Source: Actinomycetales bacterium UBA1383
GTDB lineage: Bacteria > Actinomycetota > Actinomycetes > Actinomycetales > Actinomycetaceae
Direction: 5' to 3'
Assembly (NCBI GenBank): GCA_002305415.1
Contig: DBQX01000028.1
Coordinates: 44,115-68,754, forward strand
Length of the DNA: 24,640 bases
The translations under genes were made by a program, and so were the position numbers. The notes under the pieces are model-generated. The model was not told the DNA's origin. It was given only the letters and a program-made list of their open reading frames with translations, and did no database searches. This document shows, piece after piece, positions 1 to 10,243 of this stretch (position 1 is its first letter; the number at the start of each line of letters is the position of its first letter).

Positions 1-28
1 TCTGCCGCGGTGCGCGCTGGTGGTCATA

Positions 29-343
29 TCAGTCGAGCAGCGGGATGTCGAGGTCGTGGGCCAGGACGACCGCACGGGCGAGTTCGGATTCCTGGTCGGA
101 GGTCAGGAATCCGACGGTGCGGCCGAGCAGCCTGGTCGGAACGGTGAGGATGTTGTCCAGTGAGATCACGCCGTCGTGGTCGAGGCCGTTATGCCGTCCG
201 ACCGGAACCTCGCTTGATAGCCCCTTGATGGTGGAGGTGATCGGTGCGATCGTCACTTTCGTCATGGCTGTCCGCGCGGCCTGGCGAGTCAGGACGACAG
301 CGGGACGCGTCTTGTCCAAACGCACCAGACAGATCTCGCGCAC
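29..343 (-). CDS. MazF/PemK-family mRNA-interferase toxin of a type II toxin-antitoxin pair
   Basis: Small 104-residue protein with MazF-family features: an early basic segment KTRPAVVLTR (residues 11-20) and APITSTIKGLSSEVPVG (33-49), which correspond to the conserved beta-barrel regions holding the catalytic Arg and Thr/Ser. Family members cut single-stranded mRNA in the cytoplasm and are held inactive by a co-expressed antitoxin. The GTG start at 343 lies 3 bases after the antitoxin stop codon (347-349), with a GAGGA ribosome site inside the antitoxin tail about 7 bases before it, so translation is probably coupled. The length is normal for the family. The family call is firm; the cleavage specificity cannot be read from the sequence. 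Confidence 0.9.
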   Translation of the reverse strand: MREICLVRLDKTRPAVVLTRQAARTAMTKVTIAPITSTIKGLSSEVPVGRHNGLDHDGVISLDNILTVPTRLLGRTVGFLTSDQESELARAVVLAHDLDIPLLD

Positions 344-346
344 GGG

Positions 347-580
347 TCAGTCCTCGATGGTCATGTGTGCGACGGACCAGTCGACGAGTTCGTCGAGGTC
401 GTCAGCAGTGCCCCGCTCGCGGAGGATGGCGGCGTCGCGCTCGGCAACTTGGCGGCGCATCTCGCGCTCGACGGCACGGGCCACCAGTGCTGCCCGGCTG
501 GGAGCGTTGCCGGCAGCGACGGACTTGTCGAGGAAGGCCACCATGTCGTTGGGAAGACGGATCGCGATCTGTTGAGTCAT
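347..580 (-). CDS. Ribbon-helix-helix antitoxin partner of the MazF-like toxin
   Basis: 77 residues. The N-terminus IAIRLPNDMVAFLDKSV followed by SRAALVARAVEREMRRQ has the beta-strand/helix/helix pattern of MetJ/Arc (CopG-like) DNA-binding antitoxins. The acidic tail (about residues 50-77, rich in D and E) is the part expected to wrap and block the toxin. It is the first gene of the pair, the usual order for autoregulated modules. The reading frame stays open upstream to 1243, but ATG 580 is preferred because the recognisable fold begins there and a TATGCT -10 lies 8 bases before it. No Shine-Dalgarno sequence is visible, so the message may be leaderless. Confidence 0.88.
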   Translation of the reverse strand: MTQQIAIRLPNDMVAFLDKSVAAGNAPSRAALVARAVEREMRRQVAERDAAILRERGTADDLDELVDWSVAHMTIED

Positions 581-885
581 GGCACTTGAGCATACCACTG
601 TGGGACCCGTATCGGGATGCATGCTTATGCCGCGTGGTGGACGCCGTTCCCCCGGGCATCTTGCGTGGCGGCATGTCAAATCGCGGCTTGACCGTTCGAT
701 GGCATCTCTCGGCTCGCCTCGCAGGCATGGGGCCCGACAGGGGCGAGTTGCAACAGGAGAGTGATCTGAAGGCGTGTTCGGCACCGATGGCCTTGTGCGT
801 GAAGTCTGGTCGGACGACGCAGAGCGGGCATAGGTCACATGCGCTGATCTGCCGCTACGTGGACGCAAGATCGGTCCCCAACCGA
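581..885. other. Gene-free stretch between divergent toxin-antitoxin and DUF2975 operons
   Basis: About 300 bases with no convincing gene on either strand. Frames that stay open here are low-complexity and resemble no family I know. Base composition is lower in G+C than the metabolic genes (35/60 counted for 841-900). No tRNA fold, insertion-sequence end or long repeat was seen. It presumably holds the promoters of the two divergent operons and perhaps decayed accessory DNA. Confidence 0.5.
589..594 (-). promoter_or_regulatory. Candidate -10 element for the toxin-antitoxin operon
   Basis: On the minus strand TATGCT is followed by 8 bases and then the antitoxin ATG (580). That spacing puts the predicted start of transcription at or next to the start codon. 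No good -35 is seen. A short inverted repeat (CCCG-ATA-CGGG, plus-strand 606-616) lies just upstream and could be bound by the RHH antitoxin, but its arms are only 4 bases. Confidence 0.4.
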
Positions 886-917
886 TTGACAGTCGATAGA
901 TATCGAGCGAGGCTCGA
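886..917 (+). promoter_or_regulatory. Promoter/operator of the DUF2975-XRE operon with two overlapping inverted repeats
   Basis: A perfect TTGACA (886-891) is followed by TCGATA-GA-TATCGA (893-906) and, sharing its last four bases, TCGAGC-GAG-GCTCGA (903-917). Both are perfect 6-base-arm inverted repeats. The probable ribosome site GAGG (909-912) lies in the loop and first arm base of the second repeat, 8 bases before ATG 921. A clear -10 at 17 bases from TTGACA is not visible. The XRE protein encoded in the operon is the obvious candidate ligand (inference). Confidence 0.5.
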
Positions 918-920
918 TTC

Positions 921-1400
921 ATGGGTCCTCGTCTTGTCGTCAACGTCCTGCGGTTCTTGCTGATCGGGGCGGTGGTGGCCATCGCCGTGGTCCAGGCGGT
1001 GTTCCTGCCGTTGCTCTCGGGAGAGATGGCCAGGAACCTGCCGGGTGAGGCGTACATGCGGTGGCCGATCCTGACCCTGGCGATCCTGGGACTGTTGTGC
1101 GTCCAGGTCGCGATCGTGTGCACGCTGCGGCTCCTGGGTTTCACCCAGGACGGGCGAGTGTTCACCCCCGCAGCGTTCAGATGGGTGGACGGCCTGATCG
1201 CCTCCTTCATCGGGGCCAGCCTCGTGTGCCTGGCCACCATCATCTACCAGTCGCAGACGGTGGCCGGGCCCCCGTTGTGGATGCTCGCCCTGTGGGGTGG
1301 AGTCCTGACCGGCGTCGCCCTTGCCTTGCTCACCTGGACGATGCGAGCGCTGTTGGCCCAGGCGATCACCCTGCGCACGGACATGGAGATGGTGATCTGA
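921..1400 (+). CDS. DUF2975 family integral membrane protein
   Basis: 159 residues, almost all in four predicted membrane helices (about 8-31, 48-70, 90-110 and 117-140). The stretch DGRVFTPAAFRWVDGLIASF (76-95), placed before helix three, is typical of DUF2975 proteins. The family's biochemical role is unknown to me. It is characteristically paired with a small XRE regulator, as here: the TGA at 1398-1400 overlaps the ATG of the next gene at 1400. The start codon follows a GAGG ribosome site. A sensor or partner that controls the DNA-binding protein at the membrane is one possibility, but it is inference from pairing only. Confidence 0.85.
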   Translation: MGPRLVVNVLRFLLIGAVVAIAVVQAVFLPLLSGEMARNLPGEAYMRWPILTLAILGLLCVQVAIVCTLRLLGFTQDGRVFTPAAFRWVDGLIASFIGASLVCLATIIYQSQTVAGPPLWMLALWGGVLTGVALALLTWTMRALLAQAITLRTDMEMVI

Positions 1401-1612
1401 TGGCGATCGTCGTGCGTATCGACCTCGAACTGGCCAAGCGGAAGATGTCGGTCGGGGAGTTTGCCGAACGAGTGGGGATCACCCCGGCCAATGTGGCGGT
1501 CCTGAAGAACGGACGCGCCAAGGCGGTCCGCTTCACCACCCTGGAGGCGATGTGCCAGGTCCTCCAGTGCCAACCGGGCGACCTCCTGGAGTGGGTGCCA
1601 GACAACGAGTGA
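1400..1612 (+). CDS. Small XRE-family (Cro/C1-type) helix-turn-helix regulator
   Basis: 70 residues. SVGEFAERVGITPANVAVLK (17-36) is a classic helix-turn-helix, followed by RFTTLEAMCQVLQCQPGDLL, the usual closing helices of short YozG-like XRE proteins. There is no effector domain, so the whole protein is a DNA-binding unit. It overlaps DUF2975 by one base, so the two are co-transcribed and probably translationally coupled. It probably represses its own operon at the inverted repeats at 893-917; that target is inferred from position. Confidence 0.9.
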   Translation: MAIVVRIDLELAKRKMSVGEFAERVGITPANVAVLKNGRAKAVRFTTLEAMCQVLQCQPGDLLEWVPDNE

Positions 1613-1685
1613 CGCTCGCCCGGAGACTCTGGAGACCAGACGCCGCGCCGCCACGAAGTACCGCCCACGACGCCGAAACCGCGGG

Positions 1686-1721
1686 CCAGCGTCGAGGGCC
1701 TGGTCCTCAAGGCGACGCTGG
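1686..1721. terminator. Hairpin between convergent XRE and reductase genes
   Basis: CCAGCGTCG (1686-1694) pairs perfectly with CGACGCTGG (1713-1721): a 9-base stem with an 18-base loop that has a smaller pairing inside. It fills the 111-base gap between two convergent genes and could stop both transcripts. There is no U-tract, which is common in high-G+C genomes, so the call rests on position and stem only. Confidence 0.5.
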
Positions 1722-1723
1722 TG

Positions 1724-2290
1724 TCAGGCGGGATTGCGGACCGCATGGCGCACGTAGATCACGCCGTTGGCGAATCGTCGGTGGTCCAGCAGTTCGAGCT
1801 CAAGTCTCACGCCTCGAGGCAGCGCCGGCTTGCCTCCGCCCACGAGCACGGGGCAGAGCAGCAGGACGCACTCGTCGACCAGGCCGTGCCGGAAGGCCTC
1901 GGCCGCGATCCCCGCGCCTCCAACGCTCAGGTCCGAGCCGGTGGTCTCCTTGAGCCGTCGCACCGCCTCGGGCTCGAAGGTCCGCTCGATCCTCGTCCGC
2001 GCGGTCGAGACGTCGGACAGCGTGGAGGAGTAGACGATCTTGTCAGCGGCGCGCCAGATGGTGGCGTACTCGCGGACCACCGGGGGCGCGTCCGTCAACC
2101 AGTCGTCGTGCTCCCAGACCCGCATCGTCTCGTACATGCGCCGCCCGTAGAGTGACGTGCCGATGCGCCGCTCGTGCTCGTTCCAGAACGCGTGCACCTC
2201 CTCGTCAGGAACGGACCAGTCGAACGAACCCGTCTCGTCCTCCAGGAATCCGTCGAGCGAGACGTTCGCCGCGTAGATCAGCGTGCCCAT
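1724..2290 (-). CDS. Dihydrofolate-reductase-fold / RibD C-terminal domain reductase
   Basis: 188 residues. The start MGTLIYAANVSLDGFLED, the middle GTSLYGRRMYETM and the segment VGGAGIAAEAFRHGLVDECV followed by PVLVGGGKPAL are hallmarks of the RibD_C/DHFR superfamily (YyaP/YwjB-like NADPH-dependent reductases). The GG-A/G-x-A segment belongs to the dinucleotide-binding fold. Substrates of these stand-alone members are mostly unknown, and they are not proven folate or riboflavin enzymes. ATG 2290 is chosen because GGAGGG lies 5 bases upstream and the domain begins right there; the frame is open further upstream without homology. No riboflavin genes are nearby. Confidence 0.88.
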   Translation of the reverse strand: MGTLIYAANVSLDGFLEDETGSFDWSVPDEEVHAFWNEHERRIGTSLYGRRMYETMRVWEHDDWLTDAPPVVREYATIWRAADKIVYSSTLSDVSTARTRIERTFEPEAVRRLKETTGSDLSVGGAGIAAEAFRHGLVDECVLLLCPVLVGGGKPALPRGVRLELELLDHRRFANGVIYVRHAVRNPA

Positions 2291-2383
2291 GGAACCCTCC
2301 GCCCGGGATGAGGTCTCCAGCGTCCCCCGCGGCGCCGACACCGGCAACACCGCGACCGCCATCCCCGACCCCGGCTGAACCAA

Positions 2384-2413
2384 TGACCCGCCGCCCGTCC
2401 GGCCGGCGGGTCA
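2384..2413 (-). terminator. Terminator hairpin at the end of the disrupted hydrolase gene
   Basis: TGACCCGCCG (2384-2393) pairs perfectly with CGGCGGGTCA (2404-2413): a 10-base stem with a 10-base loop. It overlaps the stop codon of the restored hydrolase frame (2411-2413). That placement supports this stop, not the shifted-frame stop at 2428, as the ancestral gene end. Confidence 0.6.
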
Positions 2414-3351
2414 CCCGCTCAGCCGGTTCACAAAGGCGACGGCGGCACGTGAGATCTCGGTCCTCGCCTCGTCCTGGCTGATGGTGGGCGTGCCGTCACC
2501 GGGCTGGGCTCCGTAGTCGCCGAAGAACGAGTGGACGGCCCCGTCGATCGACAGGAACGTCGTGCTGGCCGGCAGCCTGGACACGGAGGCTGCATGGACA
2601 GGACCGACGCGCGCAGCGAGGTGCTGAGATCGCTCGCGGGATAGGAGGCGAAGAGGACCAGGCCGACGACGGGTGCGTCGGGGTCGTCGTCGGCGGCATC
2701 CGCCTGCGTCGCCGCGACGGTGCCTCCCAGCGAGTGGCCGCCCACGACCCAGCGGGTGAGGTCCTCGTGCTCGGCCCGGGCGGCGTCGAACGCCGAGACG
2801 GACAGGAACGCGATGCCGAGGGGCTGCTTGGCGATCACCACCACGTGGCCCGCTTCGGCCAGGGGGCGCAGGATCGCGGCGTAGGCGCGCGGATCCACCC
2901 GTGCGCCGGGCTGGAAGAACACCCCGGTGTCACTGGCCGGTCCGGCGGGGGTCAGCACGATCCGGGTGGCGGACTCGGACACGGCGACGTCGGCGTCGGA
3001 CCGCAGCGCGGAGAGGGCGGGCTCGACCGCCGAGAAGGGCCGCAACCACCCCATGAGCGCGATCCACCCCAGCGACGCCAGGATCAGGGCGACGCCTGCG
3101 ACGCGCCGCCACCCGGTGCGACGTCGGCGGGGCGTGAACGTCCGCCAGCCGGCGACGGCGGACCCAAGGAGGGCGGCACCGAGAAGGATCCCGTAGAGCG
3201 GGTGCCCGTGGATGATCGCCCCCCAGCTCGTGACGCACGCCCACACGACGACGAGCGCCCCGGCCGCAGCCGCCACGCGCACCGTCCAGCTCGTCACGGG
3301 CGAGTGCGCGCTCACCGGACGACCGGTCGGGGGGAACGGTTCGTTGGCCAT
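2411..3351 (-). pseudogene. Membrane-anchored alpha/beta hydrolase, broken by a small frameshifting deletion
   Basis: From ATG 3351 the frame gives three N-terminal membrane helices (about 24-46, 50-69, 83-101) and an alpha/beta-hydrolase domain with the nucleophile elbow GGHSLGG (Ser207). After residue ~252 (about 2596-2604) the frame turns into Arg/Pro/Ser-rich nonsense ending at 2428. In another frame, normal hydrolase sequence resumes at once (SRLPASTTFLSIDGAVHSFF, with the likely catalytic His) and runs to a stop at 2411 inside a terminator. The expected loop between them, which usually carries the acidic triad residue, is missing, so this looks like a real deletion of some 35-40 bases plus frameshift, not a one-base read error. 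The translated product would lack Asp and His and is probably inactive. It lies 49 bases after the DHOD-like gene on the same strand. Confidence 0.75.
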
Positions 3352-3400
3352 GCCGCTACTGTCGCAGCTGGCGGACCCGGGTGAACAGCCCGCCCTTCGG

Positions 3401-4408
3401 TCAGAGCCGCCCGTACGTTGCCTTCGCCTTCTCCATCGCCGCGACGTAGCTCGTCCGCTGCCAGGCGTTCCCCTCGGTGTCGGGGGGCACGGCGAGCAGG
3501 CCACGCATCCCGTCCAGGGTGAAGCCCTTGCGGTCCAGGTAGTCCTCCAGTTCGGCGAGCATCGTCGCGGCGTGGGCCGGGCCGCGCCGGATCAGCGCCG
3601 AGGTCGACATCACCACATCCGCGCCCGCGAGCAGGAACTTCACCACATCCGAGCCGTCCGCCACGCCGGTGGTGCCCGCGAGCGAGGCCGTGGTGTGGTG
3701 GCGCAGCGTGGCGATCCAGGTGCGGGGCAGGCGGCCCTCGTCCGGCATGGACAGCGCCCAGGTGGTGGTTGCCTCCAGCGTCTCGACGTCGATGTCCGGC
3801 TGCAGGAAGCGGTTGAAGAGCACGAGGCCGTCGGCCCCGGCGTCGACGAGGCGGAGGGCCACGGAGCCGACCGAGCTGAAGTACGGGCTCATCTTGACCG
3901 CGACCGGGATGGTGACGGCGTCCGTCACCGCGGCGACGATGTCGGTGTGGCGCTCGATCACCTGGCTGCCCCGGGTGCGGAGGTCGCCGGGGACGAAGTA
4001 GATGTTGAGTTCCAGCGCCGCGGCCCCCGCGTCCTGGAGTTCGCGCGCGAACCTGGTCCAGCCGCCCAGGTCGGCGCCGTTGAGGCTGGCGATCAGCGGG
4101 ACGTCGATCGCCCGGGAGGCGCGCTCCACCAGCCGGAGGTAGTCGTGGGCGAGGCTCTTCTCCTCGATCGGCGCGTCGGGGAAGTAGTCGAGTGCCTCGG
4201 GGAAGGAGTACTCGTGGCGCTCGATCAGGTCGAGGTCCCGCGCGACCGCACGGCGCAACTGCTCCTCGAACAGTGAGAAGAGCACGACGGCGCCGACGCC
4301 GCCGTCAGCGAGCGCACGGACGCCGTCGACGGACTGGGAGAGCGGGCCGGCAGAGGCGACCAGCGGATTGCGGAGCGTCAGTCCCAGGTAGGTGGTGGTC
4401 AGGTCCAT
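3401..4408 (-). CDS. Dihydroorotate-dehydrogenase-like FMN-barrel protein linked to nifJ
   Basis: 335 residues with a DHOD-type TIM barrel: NPLVASAGPL at the N-terminus, VAVKMSP (169-175) with the conserved flavin-contacting Lys172, and a C-terminal phosphate-binding part (GTTGVADGSDVVKFLLAGAD, 245-264). The loop that carries the catalytic Cys/Ser and the Asn-rich substrate site in true PyrD enzymes (N-x-S/T-C-P-N) reads LELNIYFVPGD here, with no Cys or Ser base. It also lacks the C-terminal ferredoxin domain of PreA/dihydropyrimidine dehydrogenase. An orotate role is therefore unlikely, and the true substrate is unknown. The ATG at 4408 is one base after the nifJ stop, so it is the last gene of the nifJ operon. 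I recall DHOD-like genes beside nifJ in cyanobacteria and some other bacteria. Confidence 0.85.
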   Translation of the reverse strand: MDLTTTYLGLTLRNPLVASAGPLSQSVDGVRALADGGVGAVVLFSLFEEQLRRAVARDLDLIERHEYSFPEALDYFPDAPIEEKSLAHDYLRLVERASRAIDVPLIASLNGADLGGWTRFARELQDAGAAALELNIYFVPGDLRTRGSQVIERHTDIVAAVTDAVTIPVAVKMSPYFSSVGSVALRLVDAGADGLVLFNRFLQPDIDVETLEATTTWALSMPDEGRLPRTWIATLRHHTTASLAGTTGVADGSDVVKFLLAGADVVMSTSALIRRGPAHAATMLAELEDYLDRKGFTLDGMRGLLAVPPDTEGNAWQRTSYVAAMEKAKATYGRL

Positions 4409-4409
4409 G

Positions 4410-7973
<3,564 letters not shown>

Positions 7974-7983
7974 GGCGTGCTCC

Positions 7984-9615
7984 TCAGCGTTCGGCGATCA
8001 TCTCGATGGCATGGACCGGGCACTGCTCGTAGCAGGTGCCGCAGCCCGTGCACTTCTCGTAGTCGAAGCGGTAGCGGCGGCCCTTGCCCAGCTTGATGAC
8101 GGCATCCTCCGGGCACGCTCCGAGGCACCCGTCGCACTCGAAGCAGTTGCCGCAGGAGAGGCACCGCGCCGCCTCCACGTGCGCCTGCTCCGGGGTGAGG
8201 CCACCGACGATCTCGTCGAAGTCCCGCACCCGGGCGGTGGGCTCGAGTTCCGGCTGGGTGGTGCGCGTGTTGTCGCCGAAGTACCAGACGTGGAGCGTGT
8301 CGAAGGTCGCCACCGGGTGCTTCACGTGCTCCACCGGCGGGCGGGCGGCCAGCCACGCGTCGATCTGGCGGGCGGCGCGCTTGCCGTGGCCGACGCCGAC
8401 GGTCACCGTGCGCTCCGACGGCACGGCGTCGCCGCCGGCGAAGATGCCGGGCACGTCCGTCATGAGTGTCCGCCCGTCCACCTTGAGGACGTCGTGCTCG
8501 AAGCGCATCCCGGGGATCTTGCGGAGGAAGTTGGAGTCCGTCTGCTGCCCGAGCGCGAGGATCACGGTGTCCGCGGCGAGCTGCTCGTACCGGCCCGTGC
8601 CCCGGGGCACGCCCTTCTCGTCCAGCTCCATGATCTCCACCGTCAGCTCGGACTCGTCCACGGAGGAGATGGTGCGGAGCCAGTTCATCGTCACGCCCTC
8701 GGCGACGGCCTCCTCCTTCTCGAAGGCGTGCGCGGGCATCTGGGCCTCGGTGCGGCGGTAGACGATGATCGACTCCTCCGCCCCGAGACGCCGGGCCACG
8801 CGCGCGGCGTCCATCGCGGTGTTGCCGCCGCCGTAGATCGCCACCCTGCTGCCGATCTCCGGGCGCTCCCCGGACGCGACGTCGCGGAGGAAGCTCACGG
8901 CGTCGAGGATGCGGGAGGCGTCCCGCGAGGGGATGTCCACCCGGCGCGAGAGGTGCGCGCCGATGGCGACGAAGACGGCGTCGAACCGGCCCTCGATCTG
9001 CTCGGCCATCAGGTCGGTGACGGTGTGGTCCGTCACCATCGTGACTCCGAGGTCGGCGATCCGTCCGATCTCCGCGTCGAGCACATCGCGGGGGAGACGG
9101 TAGGAGGGGATCCCGTAGCGCATCATGCCGCCCGGCAGCGGGGAGCTGTCCCGGATCTCGACCTCGTGGCCCATCAGCGCCAGCTGGTAGGCCGCCGAGA
9201 GCCCGGACGGCCCAGCGCCGACCACGAGGACCCGCCGCCCGGTCGTGTGGCGTGGGCGCGCGAACGCCCAGCACTCCGCGATCGCCAGGTCACCGAGGTA
9301 GCGCTCGACGGCATGGATCGAGACGGCACCGTCCAGTTCCGCACGGTTGCAGGCAGCCTCGCAGGGGTGGTAGCACACCCGGCCGTGGATGGCCGGGAAC
9401 GGGTTGTTCCGCACCAGCTCACGCCAGGCCGCCTCGTCCTCGTCGGCCTTGACCAGGCGCAGCCACTCCTGGATGTTCTCCCCGGCGGGGCAGCGCTCGT
9501 TGCAGGGCGGGAGCAGGTCGACGTAGATCGGCATGCGGGACCGCACCGGCCCCACACGCCCCGCCCCGGCCGCGAGGTCCGGGAGCTCGGTCATGTCGCG
9601 GTTCGTGGGATTCAT
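7984..9615 (-). CDS. GltD-like NAD(P)/FAD oxidoreductase with two added C-terminal 4Fe-4S motifs
   Basis: 543 residues. The N-terminal iron-sulfur domain has Cys38, Cys42, Cys81, Cys85 and Cys89. An FAD site GAGPSG (133-138) and an NADPH site GGGNTA (262-267) follow, then a second FAD contact GIFAGGDAV. The C-terminus carries a Cys-rich stretch with cysteines 485, 488, 491, 494, 497 and 501 and the regular motif CTGCGTCYEQCP (522-533). The core is that of the glutamate synthase small subunit, but no gltB is present and the extra ferredoxin-like tail is not found in GltD. It heads the operon GltD-like - nifJ - DHOD-like with a 10-base gap to nifJ. An electron bridge between ferredoxin or NifJ and NAD(P) is the best inference; NAD(P)-dependent reduction by PreT-like chemistry is an alternative. 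ATG 9615 has GAGGA 5 bases upstream. Confidence 0.9.
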   Translation of the reverse strand: MNPTNRDMTELPDLAAGAGRVGPVRSRMPIYVDLLPPCNERCPAGENIQEWLRLVKADEDEAAWRELVRNNPFPAIHGRVCYHPCEAACNRAELDGAVSIHAVERYLGDLAIAECWAFARPRHTTGRRVLVVGAGPSGLSAAYQLALMGHEVEIRDSSPLPGGMMRYGIPSYRLPRDVLDAEIGRIADLGVTMVTDHTVTDLMAEQIEGRFDAVFVAIGAHLSRRVDIPSRDASRILDAVSFLRDVASGERPEIGSRVAIYGGGNTAMDAARVARRLGAEESIIVYRRTEAQMPAHAFEKEEAVAEGVTMNWLRTISSVDESELTVEIMELDEKGVPRGTGRYEQLAADTVILALGQQTDSNFLRKIPGMRFEHDVLKVDGRTLMTDVPGIFAGGDAVPSERTVTVGVGHGKRAARQIDAWLAARPPVEHVKHPVATFDTLHVWYFGDNTRTTQPELEPTARVRDFDEIVGGLTPEQAHVEAARCLSCGNCFECDGCLGACPEDAVIKLGKGRRYRFDYEKCTGCGTCYEQCPVHAIEMIAER

Positions 9616-9627
9616 GCTCGTCCTCGA

Positions 9628-9656
9628 GTGAAGGGGCCTGCGATCCCCTCACACTA
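9628..9656 (-). promoter_or_regulatory. Candidate promoter and operator of the nifJ operon
   Basis: On the minus strand a TAGTGT -10 (9656-9651) is followed at once by GTGAGGGG-(8 bases)-CCCCTTCAC (9652-9628), an 8-base-pair inverted repeat with one bulged base. The repeat lies between the -10 and the ribosome site, the position of a simple repressor operator or a 5' leader hairpin. No good -35 is seen 17 bases upstream. Which protein would bind is unknown. Confidence 0.45.
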
Positions 9657-9662
9657 CGCGCC

Positions 9663-9678
9663 CCCACCTGCGGGTGGG
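9663..9678 (-). terminator. Short hairpin after the isochorismatase-fold gene
   Basis: CCCACC-TGCG-GGTGGG is a perfect 6-base stem with a 4-base loop; outside it a bulged CGCCC/GGGCG extension is possible. It sits 16 bases after the end of the upstream gene and just before the nifJ-operon promoter, so it may separate the two units. No U-tract follows. Confidence 0.4.
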
Positions 9679-9694
9679 CGTCACTCCGCGTCGG

Positions 9695-10243
9695 TCACTC
9701 CCGGCGCTCCCCGAGGATCTCCACGGTGCTGCGGAGCGTGATCTGCGGCGGGTACAGCGACAGGACGTGGAGCGCGGCAGCGTGGTTCTCGGCGGTCGAG
9801 CCCGCGCACGCATCAGTCACCACGCTCAGGGTGGCGCCGGCGTCGGCGGCCGGCAGCGCCGTGGAGATGACGCAGCAGTCCGTGGAGACCCCGGTGAGCA
9901 CCAGGTGCGGCGCCGGCCCGGTGATCGGGGCGATGACCTCCCACTTGCCGAACGTCGTCGCCGTCACGCGGTGGCCGGGCAGGTCGGCGAGTTCGTCGAC
10001 GACGTCGAACAGCGGGTGGTCCGCCGGGTGGTCGGCGAACGGCCAGGCCTCCATGTAGGCCGCCCACGAGCCGGTCCGTTCCCGTGGGGCGACCCAGCGC
10101 GTCACGATGACCCGCTCGCCGAACGCCGCGGCGAGCGCCCGGATGGGTGCGACGACGTCGGCCCACATCGGGGACCCCCACGCCGACCCCGGGGCGGCGA
10201 AGATGCGCTGCGGGTCGACCACGACCAGCCAGGCGGCGCTCAC
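9695..10243 (-). CDS. Isochorismatase-fold cysteine hydrolase
   Basis: 182 residues. The expected Asp-Lys-Cys catalytic triad is visible: Asp10 in WLVVVDPQ, Lys100 in TTFGKWEVI and Cys124 in GVSTDCCVISTALPAADAG. Members hydrolyse amides or vinyl ethers of small molecules (nicotinamide, ureidoacrylate, N-carbamoylsarcosine, isochorismate, biuret). The exact substrate cannot be told. The GTG start at 10243 is chosen because it overlaps the stop of the NCS1 permease gene (GTGA) and the fold starts immediately. Tight coupling to a nucleobase-type permease suggests that the enzyme acts on something taken up by it or derived from it, for example a carbamoylated pyrimidine or purine breakdown product (inference). 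It is followed by a weak hairpin and then the nifJ operon. Confidence 0.88.
   Translation of the reverse strand: MSAAWLVVVDPQRIFAAPGSAWGSPMWADVVAPIRALAAAFGERVIVTRWVAPRERTGSWAAYMEAWPFADHPADHPLFDVVDELADLPGHRVTATTFGKWEVIAPITGPAPHLVLTGVSTDCCVISTALPAADAGATLSVVTDACAGSTAENHAAALHVLSLYPPQITLRSTVEILGERRE

Noticed and set aside
581..1243. An upstream extension of the antitoxin frame, and other frames in 244-963
   Set aside because: Low-complexity sequence before the RHH fold; a -10 box and a natural start lie at 580.
3401..4408. Annotation as pyrD (true dihydroorotate dehydrogenase)
   Set aside because: The catalytic Cys/Ser loop is replaced by NIYFVPGD and the gene is in a nifJ operon, not with pyrimidine synthesis genes.
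7984..9615. Annotation as gltD (glutamate synthase small subunit)
   Set aside because: No gltB is present, and the protein carries an extra C-terminal ferredoxin-like region that GltD lacks.
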